Positions 22,708 through 35,770 of a stretch of 64,000 nt of DNA are shown here, piece after piece. Each line of letters opens with the position of its first letter. The stretch's first letter is position 1. Below the pieces are notes generated by a model that saw nothing but the letters and a program-made list of their open reading frames with translations, did no database searches and had not been told where the DNA came from. A program made the position numbers and the translations under genes. This DNA comes from Oscheius sp. JU75 (Eukaryota > Nematoda > Chromadorea > Rhabditida > Rhabditidae), in contig JASJZC010000001.1 of NCBI GenBank assembly GCA_037178855.1, positions 186,001 through 250,000 on the forward strand, written 5' to 3'.

Positions 22708-25135
22708 CGTGCTTTTCTAAACTTTTCATAAAGTTAGACAAATGACCACACGGACACAAGATACTAGATTCTTGTAAATTGCATTTTTACAACATACAGC
22801 TTTACAACATCTCCGAAGAATATCGTACAATCTTGAATTTTCCTCTGGACTAATGTTACGTAACATGCGTATTAGCTCATCCTTCGTCGCACACACAAAT
22901 GCCTTGAAATTGAATCCTTTGACCGAGGACCTTCTCGGCCGATTTGCCACTTGTCGCTCTGATATTGCAGGGACACAGGCATCTTGTCGCGATCCTCCTC
23001 TTTTTCTTCTCCGCTTACGTAACACTGAAATCCAGTTGCTTGAACTACGGTAATTTATGAACTGGAGTCGTGCCCCAGTGGGACGGCGATGGCCATTTTT
23101 GATAGGGATGGGAGCTGCTGAAACTCCGCCCACTAAACTTTTCAAGATTATTTTTGTAACAGTTTTTTTAACCACAAGGTTCTTTTCCTATTCAAAAATA
23201 GTCTGGGCCGTCTATGTCTTTGTGTCTCTGTCTCAATTGAACAGCTTTGAACTGCACAGTAGCTCAAGACCGACCTCTTTAGAACTTCTACCCAGTCCCT
23301 ATATGGGTCAGTTTCTGTTTTGATTCTCTCCCCGGCAGTTTGAGGAGGGGTGGGGAAGTTGAATCGAGAAATCCTTTTTGATTAATGGCCGCTGCTCTAT
23401 GACGGCGCTCCATCTCTCCCATATAAGACCACTGATATCTTTCTCTCCCTTCCGAAGAACCATAAGTCTTGGAGCCTCGGGAGAGAAGAGAGAACTACTT
23501 CGGAGTCCCAGTTTCTTTGATGTTGATATCGCTCCGCCTATTCTGCTACTGTATCCTCAGGTCCTAAGCGTGTTTCAAGTCAAAAACATAAGACATTGCT
23601 GTCGCTCTCTCTGTTCTTCTGCCTCTCTGTCTCTCTGTCCAATCAGTCCCTCCTATAGTAACACCAAAGGAGGTCAGTTCAAGAATATGACTCGGCTATA
23701 ACTTTTTCCCCATCTCCAGATGCGTCGTGACTATGACCACCTAGCGACAATTAACCCGCCTGTTTGGCGGGCGAAATAAAAATTTTTCTGATGACGGGCA
23801 GGGAAATAAAAGTTCGAGGGCAGTCCTTTTTCCCACACTCTCGCGCTCCTCCAAACGAGTTCCGGCAGCACATTAAGTGTTCATCAAATCGAAAGAAGCC
23901 AAAATGGAACGCTCTCCCAATGTTTGACCCGAACTCCGTTGCTATTCTCCTTTTATGAGTATATCTAGGTTCAGATTTTTTTTCTCTTTTGGAACGGCGG
24001 CTCCTTCAAGAAGTGGAGTAATGTCCCTCGGGGTCGAGGTTTAGGGACACGGCCGAATATGAGACCATTCGAGTTTATCATCGCTCACAAAGTTAGCATT
24101 CTTTAGGCAGAGATAGAGACAGAAAAACAGTATTGAAACTTTTTAAACCGTGCAAGTTCATCGGCGTGAGATATCTTTAATTTTCGACAATCTTGCGATC
24201 TTATCTGCACTCCAACTGTCACCTGGCATTTGCCCCAACACTGACATTTCGACAGTTCTTGGCGCTAGAATAACCCATTCAATTATATTCTGCCAGGCAT
24301 TTTATGGTCATTGAAGTTCGCGCCAAACTCTGCCTTTGTTTATGTTGGCAATGGCTTAAATTGAATATCTAAGTCGTTTGATTACAGCCGCCGCATGTGG
24401 GCCCAATTTTCGCTACCGATTATAAACAAATCGGGCTGGGAGAAGGGGGAGGAGGCGAGAACAAAAATTTGGTGCATGTTCTGCCAGATCACTACATTCT
24501 ATTTCTTTCAGGAAGTGTTGTATCTCTCTGTCTTCTCTTCTCTATTTCTGTCTCTTTCTTTCCATCTACTCATCCCCACAGCTGACAGCTACTCCTCACC
24601 GTCGAATCGGTCCACTTACAGCTCGTGTGTGTCCTTAATTGACCTGTCCCCCACACTCCATTCGCGAGATTGAGCTACAGAGAACAATGCCGAGTCGGGT
24701 CCAAATACGGTCAGATGCTCTTGCATTCTCCCTCACTCACTCGAGGCTGCGAAACATCAAGGCAAACATTGAGGGCCAACAACACAGATTAGGTTGATTC
24801 TTCTAGTCTTCGCCTCGTAGTCATCTGTCTTCTTTTGTGCCTTCATCTTTTGCGGTAGACGCCGGTCAAAACCACGGCGTTCATGGCTAATGATTGACAT
24901 TGCGGAAAAACGGTCACGACAATTACAGCCTCTAATTGCCTATACTGTAGTCACATTACTAGACGTCTTTTGGGACATCCTGTTACCGATAATGAGTTTC
25001 TCGCAGTTTTTGTTAAGTTTAGAATCGAGCTGATAGGGACATACAGAGAGATAGTTAGCTTAACAAGCTTAACTATTTTCTCCTAGAACCACCTTGCCAG
25101 AAAGTTTGTTCTAATGGGCTGAACTGTATCCTAAC

Positions 25136-25340
25136 AAAGATACAGACTCTGTTTCCCCATCTCCCGTCTCTCTATCATCAGTCTCTATTTCTGTCTCTAT
25201 ATCTGTCTCTCTCTCTCTCTCTGTCTGTCTTCTTGTCTCTCTGTCTATATATATCTATTTCTCTATCTCTCTGTTTCTCTGTCTCTCTACCTTACTGTTT
25301 CTATGCCCATTTGTCTCTCACTATCTCTCTGTTCTCCTGG
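25136..25340. repeat. Imperfect TCTCTG/TCTATC microsatellite
   Basis: About 200 bases of degenerate pyrimidine repeat (TCTCTGTCTC and variants), one of the longest such tracts in the window. Confidence 0.85.
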
Positions 25341-27249
25341 CTTGCTATCTAACCCCATCAATCTGTGTAGAGGACGTGAGCACAGGTACATTGAGAGAGC
25401 CGCGAAACATGTTAGATTAAGCACTCGAGGGTCTCCTGTTGACATTTCGACGTCTCTACCCTCTGTGCGATTGAGAGACTACGGTACATTGACTCTTCTC
25501 CCTCCTTTATTCCCTACACACCACATTGTCCCTTCGGCAGCACACACACCTGTCAGCTCCTTTGAATGGACTCGCTCATCTCCGATTCAGCAACAATTAG
25601 TCCAGCGCCTAATTAAATCATCCCCTCTTCTTTTCTAGTGCCCCTGGTCTGGTGTGAAAGGCACCACACGGTGGCGATTACTGGCGCAGCTCTGAGCTCC
25701 TTTAATAATTCACTGTTTTGATAGGCTCATAATGCTACCAGAGTGGGGATTTGGTGTGGCTCCGTGATGCTTTTTAGAGCTAGAAGAGAGCCAATCGCGT
25801 GGGAACTTTTGAGGGTACGGGTTTCATTAAAAAGACGGATCCTTTTTGCCACGACACCACTGTAGATAGCGTTTGAAAACCGACTACGAGACCAGAGACA
25901 TTGAGGAGTTCCTAGCCAAAAAGACCGTTTGTGCTCTTGCTACTTGGTTCCACATGTAACACCCACTGGTTAAACCATACTGCAATATGTGACTATCATC
26001 TGATCTGAGAGGAACCTAAGAGTCACTTGTACTTTCACAGGTCCATAAACATTTGTCCAGTTTCAAAGAAATCTGCCTCTTTCATTCATTCGTTTCAAAA
26101 GTGAGCCTGAAACTGGCTGAATTTTCAGCATGCCTGTCTGTACACAATAGAACTGAAGAGACACCAAACCGGAAGAATAAAGATGACGCTATAGTAAAAT
26201 CAGTACTTACAGAACTGAGACCGCAGGTAAATAAAGAATGTTTGGGTAAGGAAAAGTATTCCTTGGAAAGTCAGAAAGTATAAGATGGCACTGGAAGCAA
26301 TTTGTAGAGAGCCCGGATTCGTCAGTGTATGGACTGGATAGAATTCAATGAGCCGATTAGTTTTCTGTGAAACGAGGGGCAAACTTTGCTGGGCCGAAAA
26401 TTAACTCTTTGGACAATACAATTGAAACGAACCTAAAACATATGACATCTAGTAGGTTGTCAGTCGAAATATTCAACTTGAAGAACTACTGTTGTAACTC
26501 CTCACTGAGATAGCACGAGTATGTTTAACGGTCCAGTGTTTTATTTCAGTGCTCCTCATTTCCCATCACTGTTGTTGTTCGCAAAATCAGTTGATTTCAG
26601 TCAAATAATATCCATATTGTAACAATGAGTCACCTCTCCAGATTCTTCCGATAGGTTGATTGGAACCTCTCTCTCGTCATATTCCATTCCTCATCCCGCA
26701 GTCCGAAATTTCGTCGATGAAAAGTTCGGGGGAGGTTGTGAGTAATCATGTGAGCGTCTCCGCACCTTCTTTGTCTACCTCCATATCTTCCTCGCTCCCG
26801 CGAAAAAAAAAGTTCACGCATTTACATTTCTTACAAGAGTGCGGTCTCAATTAGAGCCGAGAACATCTTTCTCGCGAGCAAACAGTCCGTGCGCGTTAAT
26901 TGATTGTGCGCGAACATGAGAGCAAGTCACAAGGCTTTTAAGAAGAAAAAAAAGTGGCTGGATGGGCTGAGGATAGAACTTCCACACACTTGAGAGATCA
27001 AGCACTGTATAAGAAGTGCTCCTAACCTTCTCTTTTTGGCCAGTTAGCATAGGCCAGTCGACTACTTGCGCTATTCTTTACACAAACACAACACGATCGT
27101 GTCAAGAAAAGTACAAAGCTCGTCAAAAAGTGAACGTTCGGTAACAGTGTGATTAATGGGATATTTGTTCCGTTGACAGATTATGATTGTGTTCTTATTA
27201 AAACTGAGGTATTCTGGCAATCTAAGAAACCGGACGCACCCTTTATCAA

Positions 27250-27319
27250 CATGGCCGAGTCGGTTAGCGCTCCGACTACTAATTCAGAAAGCTCGGGTTC
27301 GAATCCCACCAATGACCAA
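27250..27319 (+). repeat. Decayed tRNA-derived sequence
   Basis: Has D-arm/A-box ATGGCCGAGTCGGTTAGCGC, CCGACTACTAA at the anticodon position and an intact B box GGGTTCGAATCCC, then the tail CAACATTTG. The acceptor ends do not pair, so it is not a functional tRNA. Confidence 0.5.
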
Positions 27320-28865
27320 CATTTGAGAAAACCGTCCAAAACATCTCCAGAATGTTTTTAGGATTACTAGTTTTCTTTCATTGACCGGTAACGTGGACCT
27401 TTTAGCGCTGGTTTCACAAGGAATGCTGTCGGGATGAAATGTTATGCTGCAAGACTGGTCATGCCTCATTTGCCCTTTGCCTGTCTCTATCCTTCGACTA
27501 TCCCTTGACTCATTTCAAATATTCCGTGTCTATCCTTTTAATGCAACTCTCTCTCTCTCTCTTTCTCTGCCTCTCAATCACTCTGTTCTCTCAAATACTC
27601 TTTTCACATCCTATCACGACGGTTGTGACCGATGGTTAGGCAAAAAGCGCTTGAGAGTGCGTCGAAATCTGATCTGAGGGCCCTCTCTCTCTGACAAAAA
27701 CTGTGTAATGCATGAAAGTCTTCAATATCGTGTCCCTCTCTCTCTCTTTAGCCCCCTAGTCGGTAGTTAATTTCCAGTCCTTCCTCTCTAAGGGTGGGCG
27801 TGGCTCGATTCCATCCAATGACTGCCTGGGCCTCGGCTGTCTCTGCATGAAAAAGCAATCTAGAGGCCGGCCTGCGAGCCTATTCGGACCACCCTCTGGC
27901 TTGGATATCCGGTTGGATACGGTAGCATTGGCTGCCCATTAATTGGAAGGGTTTTCTTTAATGTTGTGGTACTTTGTTATTGTTTACTCTGGACTGTTTA
28001 CATTGTACTAAAAAACCTACTCTTTTCCCTCATTGTGATTTTTTCGTCTCTCTCTCTCTCTCTGTCACTCTGTCTCTTTGCAGAGGGACAAACATTAAGA
28101 GATCCTTCACACAAAATTCTGAACCGTATCCTTGACGACTGTCTTATAAATTCTGTCCAACACTTTTTCCTATTGTTTCGGAATCCCAACTTTCCAATAC
28201 TCTTCCTTAAAACTTTACCTGTCTCTCTGTCTCCCTGTTTTTCTGTCTCTCAGTCTGTCTGTCTTACTATCTCTCTGTCTGTCTCACTGTCTCACCGTCT
28301 CTTTTCCATTACGGTATTTTTCTCCACGCGAATGATTTCCGTCCTATCACAATTGTCCGAGTCCCGCTCCGGCCGTCTTATCGTTCTCTCGCGCAGCGTC
28401 TATTTGTTCATGCTGACTGGAATTTTTATACCGTAATCCGATACGTCCTAGGCGGGAAAATGGGCGCAAAGTTATGAGGTTTTCTATTAGCCCTGACTCG
28501 AATTCCGCAGAGAAACAGTTGTTCGAAGGCCTCTCAAAATCAAACTGATCCCCAGCCATTATATTTTTTTCACAGCGTTCGCTCTCTTTCTCTCTCCAGC
28601 TCTCTGCTGTTCATGCTGTAAAGCTTAATCACAAGAAGAAAGACTGGGAGGAAACAAGGGGAGGCCGTCAGGGCCCACCCAGATTGTCGGTGGGGAGTTC
28701 TGAACAGTTCAAAATTTATGATTCCGTTGTCTCACTCTCAGTCTGTCTCAGAGCCTTCTCAAAAAGTTCCAATATAGCTTTTTGGAGGAAAACTTGACCA
28801 TAACAGAGTTCAGCGCCATGGAAGATATTAGAAAACGTAAATTGAAAATATTACCTTCTATAATC

Positions 28866-28940
28866 TAGAGAGCCGGGATCGAACCCGGCTCTTTAGATTA
28901 CTAGACGGGAGTGCTAACCATTCGGCCAAGCGTGCGCACA
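28866..28940 (-). repeat. tRNA-like sequence, probably pseudogene
   Basis: On the - strand, GCTTGGCCGAATGGTTAGCAC is followed by a well-paired T arm, GAGCCGGGTTCGATCCCGGC. The acceptor 5' and 3' ends do not pair and no clean anticodon stem forms. Confidence 0.5.
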
Positions 28941-28962
28941 TTTTCCGAGGCAGGTGTGCCGT

Positions 28963-29010
28963 CACCGTGGCCAAGTGGTTAGCGTGTTGGTTCTATTCCC
29001 GCCGTGACAA
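28963..29010 (+). repeat. tRNA-like sequence lacking the anticodon arm
   Basis: GTCACCGTGGCCAAGTGG and TTAGCGTGTTGGTTCTATTC run straight into CCGCCGTGACAAAAGG. The ends GTCAC and GTGAC pair, but the anticodon arm is missing, so it is a deleted tRNA-derived copy. Confidence 0.45.
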
Positions 29011-29652
29011 AAGGTTTTTTATTTTTCATCTTCTGGGGGTTTCGAGGACGCTGATCACGAATCTGACCTCCGTTCAGGCTTAAAATGAGTAAAACTAAGC
29101 TAGACAGACCAATGAAGAGAAGACACTAACAACAAGGTTGAACGAACGTCCTATCTTCGCTACCAAAACAATTTAAATGTTACCTCCACTTTGAACTAGG
29201 TGTTCGACGCGCGGGCACATCATAATTTTTTGTTCTCGCCCGTCCTCTCTCGTTCTCATAGCACAAGTGACTCAATCGGCAATTGACAAGCTGTCACATT
29301 GTAATCCATCAATCACGCCTTTCATTGCATCCTCTTTTCCTCAGAGCCGTTCTTTGCTGAACCGTTCTCGTTCATACCTCTCCATTCCTTTAATAGTTTC
29401 ACCGAGCCCGGAGCCTATAATTTCGAGCCCACGGGGCCCTGAGAAAGAAAAGCGAGCACCCCCAAGAACATGTGTTCACAATTAGTGGGGGCCTTCTCGC
29501 GATTTTCGGCATATAAACGTAGATAAGAGACGAGCCCCTAGGGCTGGTTTTTTGTGCCACGCCTGGCAGATGTGAGTGGCTTCCATTTACTTCTCTTATC
29601 ATTTTCTACAGTATCCATCTTTTGAATCCAAACTATTGAACAACTTTCAGAG

Positions 29653-32600
29653 ATGTCGCTTCGCATAGACGAGGCACATTCTCAGCTGTTCGCCTCACCG
29701 TTGGGTCTGGTTGGCAAGCAGTCGGAGGAGAATAGTTCCGAGATGGCTGGCCCTGCTGCTGAAGAACAGACGGGAGCCAGTAGCCCAGACCAGAGCAGTG
29801 GAATGGACCTGGAGGCACAGCAGAAGGCCTTCCAGAGGTTTGCTTCAGGCTTGGGATTGAGTGGATTCCGGACCCCGTTCAACATGAACTGTTTGCCGCC
29901 CTTTTTGGCAGCACTACAGGGAAATCCATTGTCGATTCAGGTAGGTCAAGGGACAGAGAACCAGAGAGAAAGAAACAGAGAGAGAAAGATAGAGAGACAG
30001 GGAAATACAGACAGAGAGTGTATGTGGTTTTCAGCAGCAACTCCTCGGCCTGACCTCCGGCCTGTCTGGAGTCTCTCCCGGACCCGATGACGACGACGAT
30101 GTCGTCGGAGCCACCGAACCTGAAGACCTGACCTTTCGAAAAGATGTCAAAGAAGAAGGCGGCTCCACAGAACATTCAAATGGCTCAGGCGCGCCTACCT
30201 GGTCCTACGAGGAACAGTTTAAGCAGGTCAGTCATTCCGAGTAGACTACGGTAATCATAGCCCGCTCTGAATTGCCAATACCGTAGTCCAGATTATCCAC
30301 TGGCTTCGGATTGGCGCCATTGTTTTCGTAGCAAATCGGCGCGGAAATGAACTATTCACGCGCGAAGAGGGCCCTCTTTTTGTCGAAAGTCCCGAGGAGG
30401 ATTATTCGAAGGAGAGATGGCTCCGAGTGGGTACGGGGGAGGGAGAGCTTCCTCAATTTGAACTAGTAATAATGGGTTACAGCCCCGAGGGAAGATAATG
30501 GAGTCCTTATGATTTACAGGGCGGACATCCCCCCATGTCACCATAAAAACTGCAAGAGGGCGCCTGTGGTCCCCGACGATTAGCATCATATTTGATGGGA
30601 TTACATCCAAAACAGCCTGGTCTCATTGAGAGGACCGGGCTGCTCATTCTCCTTGGCTCAATTGCCTCTGTCCCCTCCCCCAAAAGTCATTCGAGTAATA
30701 ATCGGAGGGGGCCAATTCAATTAGCCGTCTTTCATTGCTCTTCTAGATGTCTTACTGTAGTTATCCAGTCTCCCCTTTTAAGGGGGATGGAAGGATAATG
30801 AAAAGCTTGCTGAGAAAGCGGGACAATTGGAGGCGGGGCAGATTAGGATGGCTGAATGGAAAACGAGAGACGAGTACGGAATCGTTAAAATCGAGAGAGT
30901 AAGACAGAGAGAGATGGAGTTACGGTAGATCCTAATTGAAATGTGAATAAAACAATAGCTAAACCTGTAGTCTAACTCAGGCAGACAGACAGGAGACTCA
31001 GAAGCACTGAAAATGAGACAGAGACAGGAGCAGATAGTTGTAACAACTTCGGAAGCTGCGCAAAACTTTTCCTTCATGGTGTAGTGGATAGAGCAGTGGA
31101 CTGCGAAGCCAGTGCTCCACGGATCGAATCCGGTAAACAGAAAACATTTGTTTCCTGCTTTATACGCTTCAGCAATCGATCAATCAATGTGTTGAAGAAT
31201 TAGATTTCTGCATACCCATTATGAAACCATAATTTTCAGCTCTACGAACTCAACGACGACCCGAAACGCAAGGAATGGCTCGACGACTGGCTCAGCTTTA
31301 TGCACCGCATAGGTACGTGTATCTATTTCTCTCTGTAGCTGGCACTCGGCTCAATGTTCGCGCTCTCGAGTCTTGCTATCAAATATTGCAGCAAGGAGTT
31401 GAGCAAACACAAGAGAAGGGGGAAGGAAGCTCACTCTGATTATATTAAGATTGTTTGACGAGAGTTGTTCGCGCGGGGAGACAGGACACGACAATACGAG
31501 GCCAACTGATTGATATTGGGGACTTTCAGGAAAGCCGGTGACTCGAATTCCAATTATGGCCAAGCAGGTGCTCGATCTCTACGAACTTTATCGACTCGTG
31601 GTCCAACACGGTGGACTCGTTGAAATTATTAATAAGAAACTTTGGAGAGAGATTACCAAAGGTCTCAATCTACCATCCAGTATCACTTCGGCAGCTTTTA
31701 CTCTTCGAACACAGTGAGTCTGTCTCTCTGTCTTTCTCTGTCTCTCTCTCTCTCTCTCGTCTCGTCCAACCAATCCATTTCCAGGTACCAAAAGTATCTT
31801 TACGACTACGAATGCGAGAAGGAAGGCCTTTCCAACCCCTCGGATCTCCAAGCAGCCATCGACGGCAACCGACGCGAAGGACGACGAACCACCAACGCTC
31901 CAAGTTTTGCTCCCCTCGGCTATGGCCTCCCCCATCCAGCTGCCAATCTCCTTGGTAAGCATTTGAACGGCCTCGGCATGCGAAATGGTAATCTTAAAAA
32001 TGGAAAACAATAAACCTCGTTTACAGATTTCATGGACGACGACGGATTAGGCATTGCTGGCTCTCACAACAATCTTTTCGCCGCGTACCGAGCGGAGCAG
32101 CTTGCCATGTTGGAAGCGCAGCAGAGACAACTGGAGCGGGCACAGAGGTACAGTTTTCTTGTCCAGGAGAAACGATGCGAAGGGGAAAACAGACAGGAAG
32201 ACAGTGAGACAGAGAGACGAAGAGACAAAGGCACACTGAAAGAGAGACAGCGGGATATGGAGACAGAAAGTCAGAGAGTCGGAGAGATAGAGAGATAAAG
32301 AGACATTGGGAAAAAGTATCTTCAGGGCAGCTGTAGAGGCTGTAACGCGACACAGTTTGGCGACAATGCAGCCCTCTGGGAGAGAATCAACTTCCAGTAT
32401 GGATTCTGAAGCCTCACCGGGTAAGTTCATCGCTTCTTTCTTGGTACATGTCAGCCATCCAGTTCTTTTACCCTATCCTGTCATTTTGACATCCCTCTTT
32501 GTTCTCTTGCTCTGCCTTGTCAAGGTGTCTGTACACTTTGAGAAAATATTTTTGATCAATAATAACATGACAAAGTGTTTTAAACGTTTCCCTCAAGTGT

Positions 32601-33232
32601 AATTCATGGCCAGTGTTGACAAGTAAAGCCAGAAGAGACTGAAAAAAATTCATGTTCAAGCAAAAAAGCGGTGGGCTGTGCTTCTGAATCTGTCAACCTG
32701 TCACAGCCATCCTGCCCTTTTCCTAATGTCCTGGTTACCTTCGCGTACCCGCAGATGTCTTCTTCTGTCTACTTACTGTACGAAACTGTCCTTTTTAAGA
32801 CTTAGTTCTGCCCTAGGCAACCTATAGCCAAATGCGAAATCTTCTTCTTTGGTCTACCGCAAAAAGAGCAACGTTCCCGTGTTGACTCTCTAGTCACAAT
32901 TGCATTCGACTTGTCTTCTAAACTCTTGACAGGATCTGACCTGACAATCTGTCCCATGGCTCAGATAGCCACTAGTTTAGAGAATAGAGGTTCGGCTTTA
33001 CCACATATTAATCCTAAAACCACCAACTTTTTCAGCCAAACGCGCCCGTCTGGACAACGATCCCTCCTCCTCCAATCCGACGTCCTCTGCCCGTGAGCTG
33101 AAGATCTCCACCCGGAAGTCCGAAGGTCAACAAGGTGAAAATTCCATGGTCGTCTCAATGGAAATCAACGGAATCACCTATCAGGGTGTACTCTTTGCGC
33201 TCGACAAGGACAAGTCCACTGCCGAGGCGTAA
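29653..33232 (+). CDS. ARID3/dead-ringer (CFI-1-type) transcription factor
   Basis: AT-rich DNA-binding transcription factor; CFI-1 is the C. elegans member and acts in neuron and muscle fate. Exons: 29653-29940, 30035-30226, 31240-31312, 31530-31713, 31785-31954, 32027-32147, 32326-32420, 33036-33232; all in frame, 439 residues. The extended ARID starts near residue 155 (WSYEEQFKQLYELNDDPKRK) and carries RIPIMAKQVLDLYELY, INKKLWREITKGLNLP and the ending SNPSDLQAAIDGNRREGRR, all close to ARID3A. The C-terminal REKLES domain is present (LKISTRKSEGQQ; SMEINGITYQGVLFA). The ATG follows TTTCAG by two bases, a trans-splice layout. AATAAA at 33393-33398 is the likely polyadenylation signal. A tRNA-like remnant and GACAGA tracts sit in its introns. 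Confidence 0.95.
31078..31138 (+). repeat. Decayed tRNA-derived sequence in an ARID3 intron
   Basis: GGTGTAGTGGATAGAGCAG resembles a D arm, and GGATCGAATCC a T arm, with CTGCGAAGCCAG at the anticodon position. Acceptor pairing is lost. Confidence 0.4.
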
Positions 33233-33960
33233 CCCGGTGTCTGCACCCGTATTCTCTCGTCTCATCTTAATTTTTTTCTTCCTTCGAAATGCGAGCCTTC
33301 AGCCAAGATCTGAGTCAGTGACAGAGCTTAATCCACCCCCTCTTTAGGCTTTCTAGCCATTTTTCATACTTTCGTGCATGTGTTCATATAGTAATAAATA
33401 TTTTGGCGCGCAACCTATATGTAATTTTCTCCCAAGAAGTTCCCAGTACTACAAGCGATAGCATTTCCCCCTCTCTTTTCCTCTCCCTCTCCCCCAGATC
33501 CGATCCCCAAAATTCATATTAGCCGAGACGCGAAGAGCGGAACTTAATTTAAAGGGTCTGTCATTGTAGAATTTTAGATTCCAAGTAGTATTCATGTACA
33601 GCGCGACAAGTACAGTAACAAGGCCAAGATACAAAAATACAACACTTGGATACAAAAAAAACTGTATAAATTGCGACATTTGAATTCCCGTGGAAATGTA
33701 AAAGTGTACGCAAAAGTGCGTCAATCGCATTTCCGATACCACGAACTTTTATGTCATCGTTTTCTGCTATTTTCGAGCGAACACGCGTGGAGGGAACTAT
33801 TTTTAACTCTCGTACATTTAAGTAATGTTTTGACGAGCAAAGCTTTACTCGGATTATGGATCACAGCATCAAAAAAATAGGACAAGTATACGAGAGAAAT
33901 AGTATATTTACACCGGCTTTCGAGGACGAGGAATATGGCAGAGAAATGGTTCGAGAGAGT
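33233..33960. other. 3' regions of convergent ARID3 and TMEM53-like genes
   Basis: Contains the ARID3 3' UTR with AATAAA at 33393-33398 and the 3' flank of the - strand hydrolase. No other feature seen. Confidence 0.6.
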
Positions 33961-35770
33961 TCAGAGGGTCTTTTCGGTCCGATGGACTAGCTCCAGACAG
34001 GCCTGCTCGTAGAGATCCGGCGCCGTCACTATATGTTTCACGTGGTCGGAGTCGGGAATGTGCAGCAGCTTCACGTCCTTCCCCAGTGTCTTCTGGTAAT
34101 CCGCGAAGCGGGTCACGTATCTGAAAATTAGCATTGTGGATTATTCAGCAAAAACATATTTGATGGACAGCGTCAGAACATTGACACCTTGAAACATTAA
34201 TAGTTTAGTTGTGTTTTACTCCAAGGTATGAGACCGAAAAACAGGAGGTTGACATTGCCAAAAAAATACTTAGTAGTTAGCTTTGAACGTCACGTCACAG
34301 CGATAACGAATGTTCGGGTAATACAGCTGAAAGAGAAATTAAAAGGGCTAGTGAAAAGTGCTAAGCTATCCAACAAGCCTACGCAGGACAACTGGATATC
34401 TGCCGTTCAAAACTATAGCTTGGCCCCTTTTCTATTCCAAATGGTCCCCTTTTGATTTTTTACGCGATTTGCGCGACTGCCTGAGTATCTAGATCTTGCT
34501 GATTTCCCGGTCTGCGCGAACACTTTCCTGCAACCCATGCCGCGGCAGACTTCAGTTGACCACGGAGCCTACGCCTATGTAAGTCTTTGTTGGTCCGTGA
34601 CCACCAACCAAATCGACATATCAGATCCTGTCAAGAAAAAAAAAACTGGCAATGCGACTCAGTCGAAATGATTAGCCAGAAATTTCCCCACAAATAATAC
34701 TATGTTTCTGGCGGCTTCGGTTCGAAGCTACGTGTACGCAGTTGAAACTCATTTTTGAATCAGTATTTAGCAGAAGTTAAAGCCTAAAACCATCTCACTT
34801 ATGCCTAATCATATTATCGCCCTCGGAATAGATGTAGAGCTGCGGAACGGGCAGGTCGACGTAGGATTGTATCCAGTAGTATTGCGAAAATTGGGCCCGG
34901 ATTGTCGGATAGACGTAGATGAGTGGGTTCATCTGAATTCGGCCCATTTTTGGCCTGAAACTGGGCACAACTTACAAAGAAATTTCTCAATTTGAACATG
35001 TTCTTAATGTAGATCTCCCTCAGGTGCGGATTGATCCAATCCCAGCCCTCCAGAGGCGGCGTGGATTGAACGACGGCCTGAGCCGCGGGACCGGCTGCCG
35101 TAATCGCTGGGGCGCTGGAAATTGTTTATTTGTTTTTTAGGTAGAAAAATTTAAAAAACCTGTCAAAAATAATGCCGCGGATCCGGTCGCGGAGATGTTC
35201 ACGCTGCTCGGCCTCGGTCCATTTCCAAAGCGAGATCAGGGCTCGGATGCCGTTCATCGAGAAGGTGTGGATGATTATTGGACTGAAATGAAACACGTTT
35301 TAAAGTAACTAGGTCGGTTAAAGAACTAGCATCATTCATGGAACCTCCTTTTCCAGCAAAAGAATGACTACTTACTTGTGCTTAAAGTCGCGAAAGTCTC
35401 CAAATCGGCCAGCATCGAGTCCCCGGAAGAGCGGCGACATGTAGAAGCCATATCGCGAGTTCGGAATCCTATAGTGGTAGCAGGGTGGGGTGAAGCAGAC
35501 GGTCTGGTAGCCCTCGCGATGATAAATAGCCGCATACTTCTCGAGATGGCTCTGCTTGGCTCCGGCCCAGCCTAGCAGCAGCACCACGGGTTTCCTCCGG
35601 TCGTTCGATCCTTCTGGAAACCTATTTAAGGGATTTATTGTGAAAATACCATTAGATTCGGGTCCGGCGACGATCAGTCGCGGCTCAAAGACGTGTCGAC
35701 TGAAAAAGAAGCGCACCTGGCCGGAGTAGATAGTCTTTAGGCACGGCACGAGGCGCGACCCGATCTGCAT
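33961..35770 (-). CDS. TMEM53/DUF829-family alpha/beta-hydrolase-fold protein
   Basis: Related to TMEM53 (NET4), a nuclear-envelope protein with an alpha/beta-hydrolase fold; substrate unknown. Coding order: 35770-35650, 35613-35376, 35282-35160, 35114-34976, 34932-34799, 34120-33961; all in frame, 304 residues. Family landmarks: KPVVLLLGWAGAKQSHLEKY, AAIYHREGYQTVCFTPP, nucleophile-elbow region HTFSMNG (Ser128), IRGIIFDSAP, then LPVPQLYIYSEGDNMI (Asp246) and IPDSDHVKH (His278), giving a plausible Ser-Asp-His triad. The ATG follows a TTTTTTCAG acceptor by nine bases; an upstream coding exon cannot be excluded. Human TMEM53 has FSNGG where this has FSMNG, so catalysis is uncertain. No clear membrane segment is visible. 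Confidence 0.85.

Larger units (their letters stand above)
21801..29652. other. Long gene-poor, repeat-rich region
   Basis: No conserved gene was recognised in about 7.9 kb between the chemoreceptor start and ARID3. It holds several tRNA-derived remnants, TCTCTG tracts (22000-22065, 25136-25340, 27545-27600, 28040-28310) and low-complexity open frames. A single uninterrupted basic frame of 149 codons on the - strand (23175-22726), with Cys-rich end ILRRCCKAVCCKN, is the only other candidate; I cannot assign it and rate it unlikely to be a gene. Regulatory DNA for ARID3 may lie here. Confidence 0.5.

Noticed and set aside
22726-23175. 149-codon basic frame on the - strand
   Set aside because: Uninterrupted but with no domain, no splice-linked partner and odd composition; kept only as a note in the intergenic entry.
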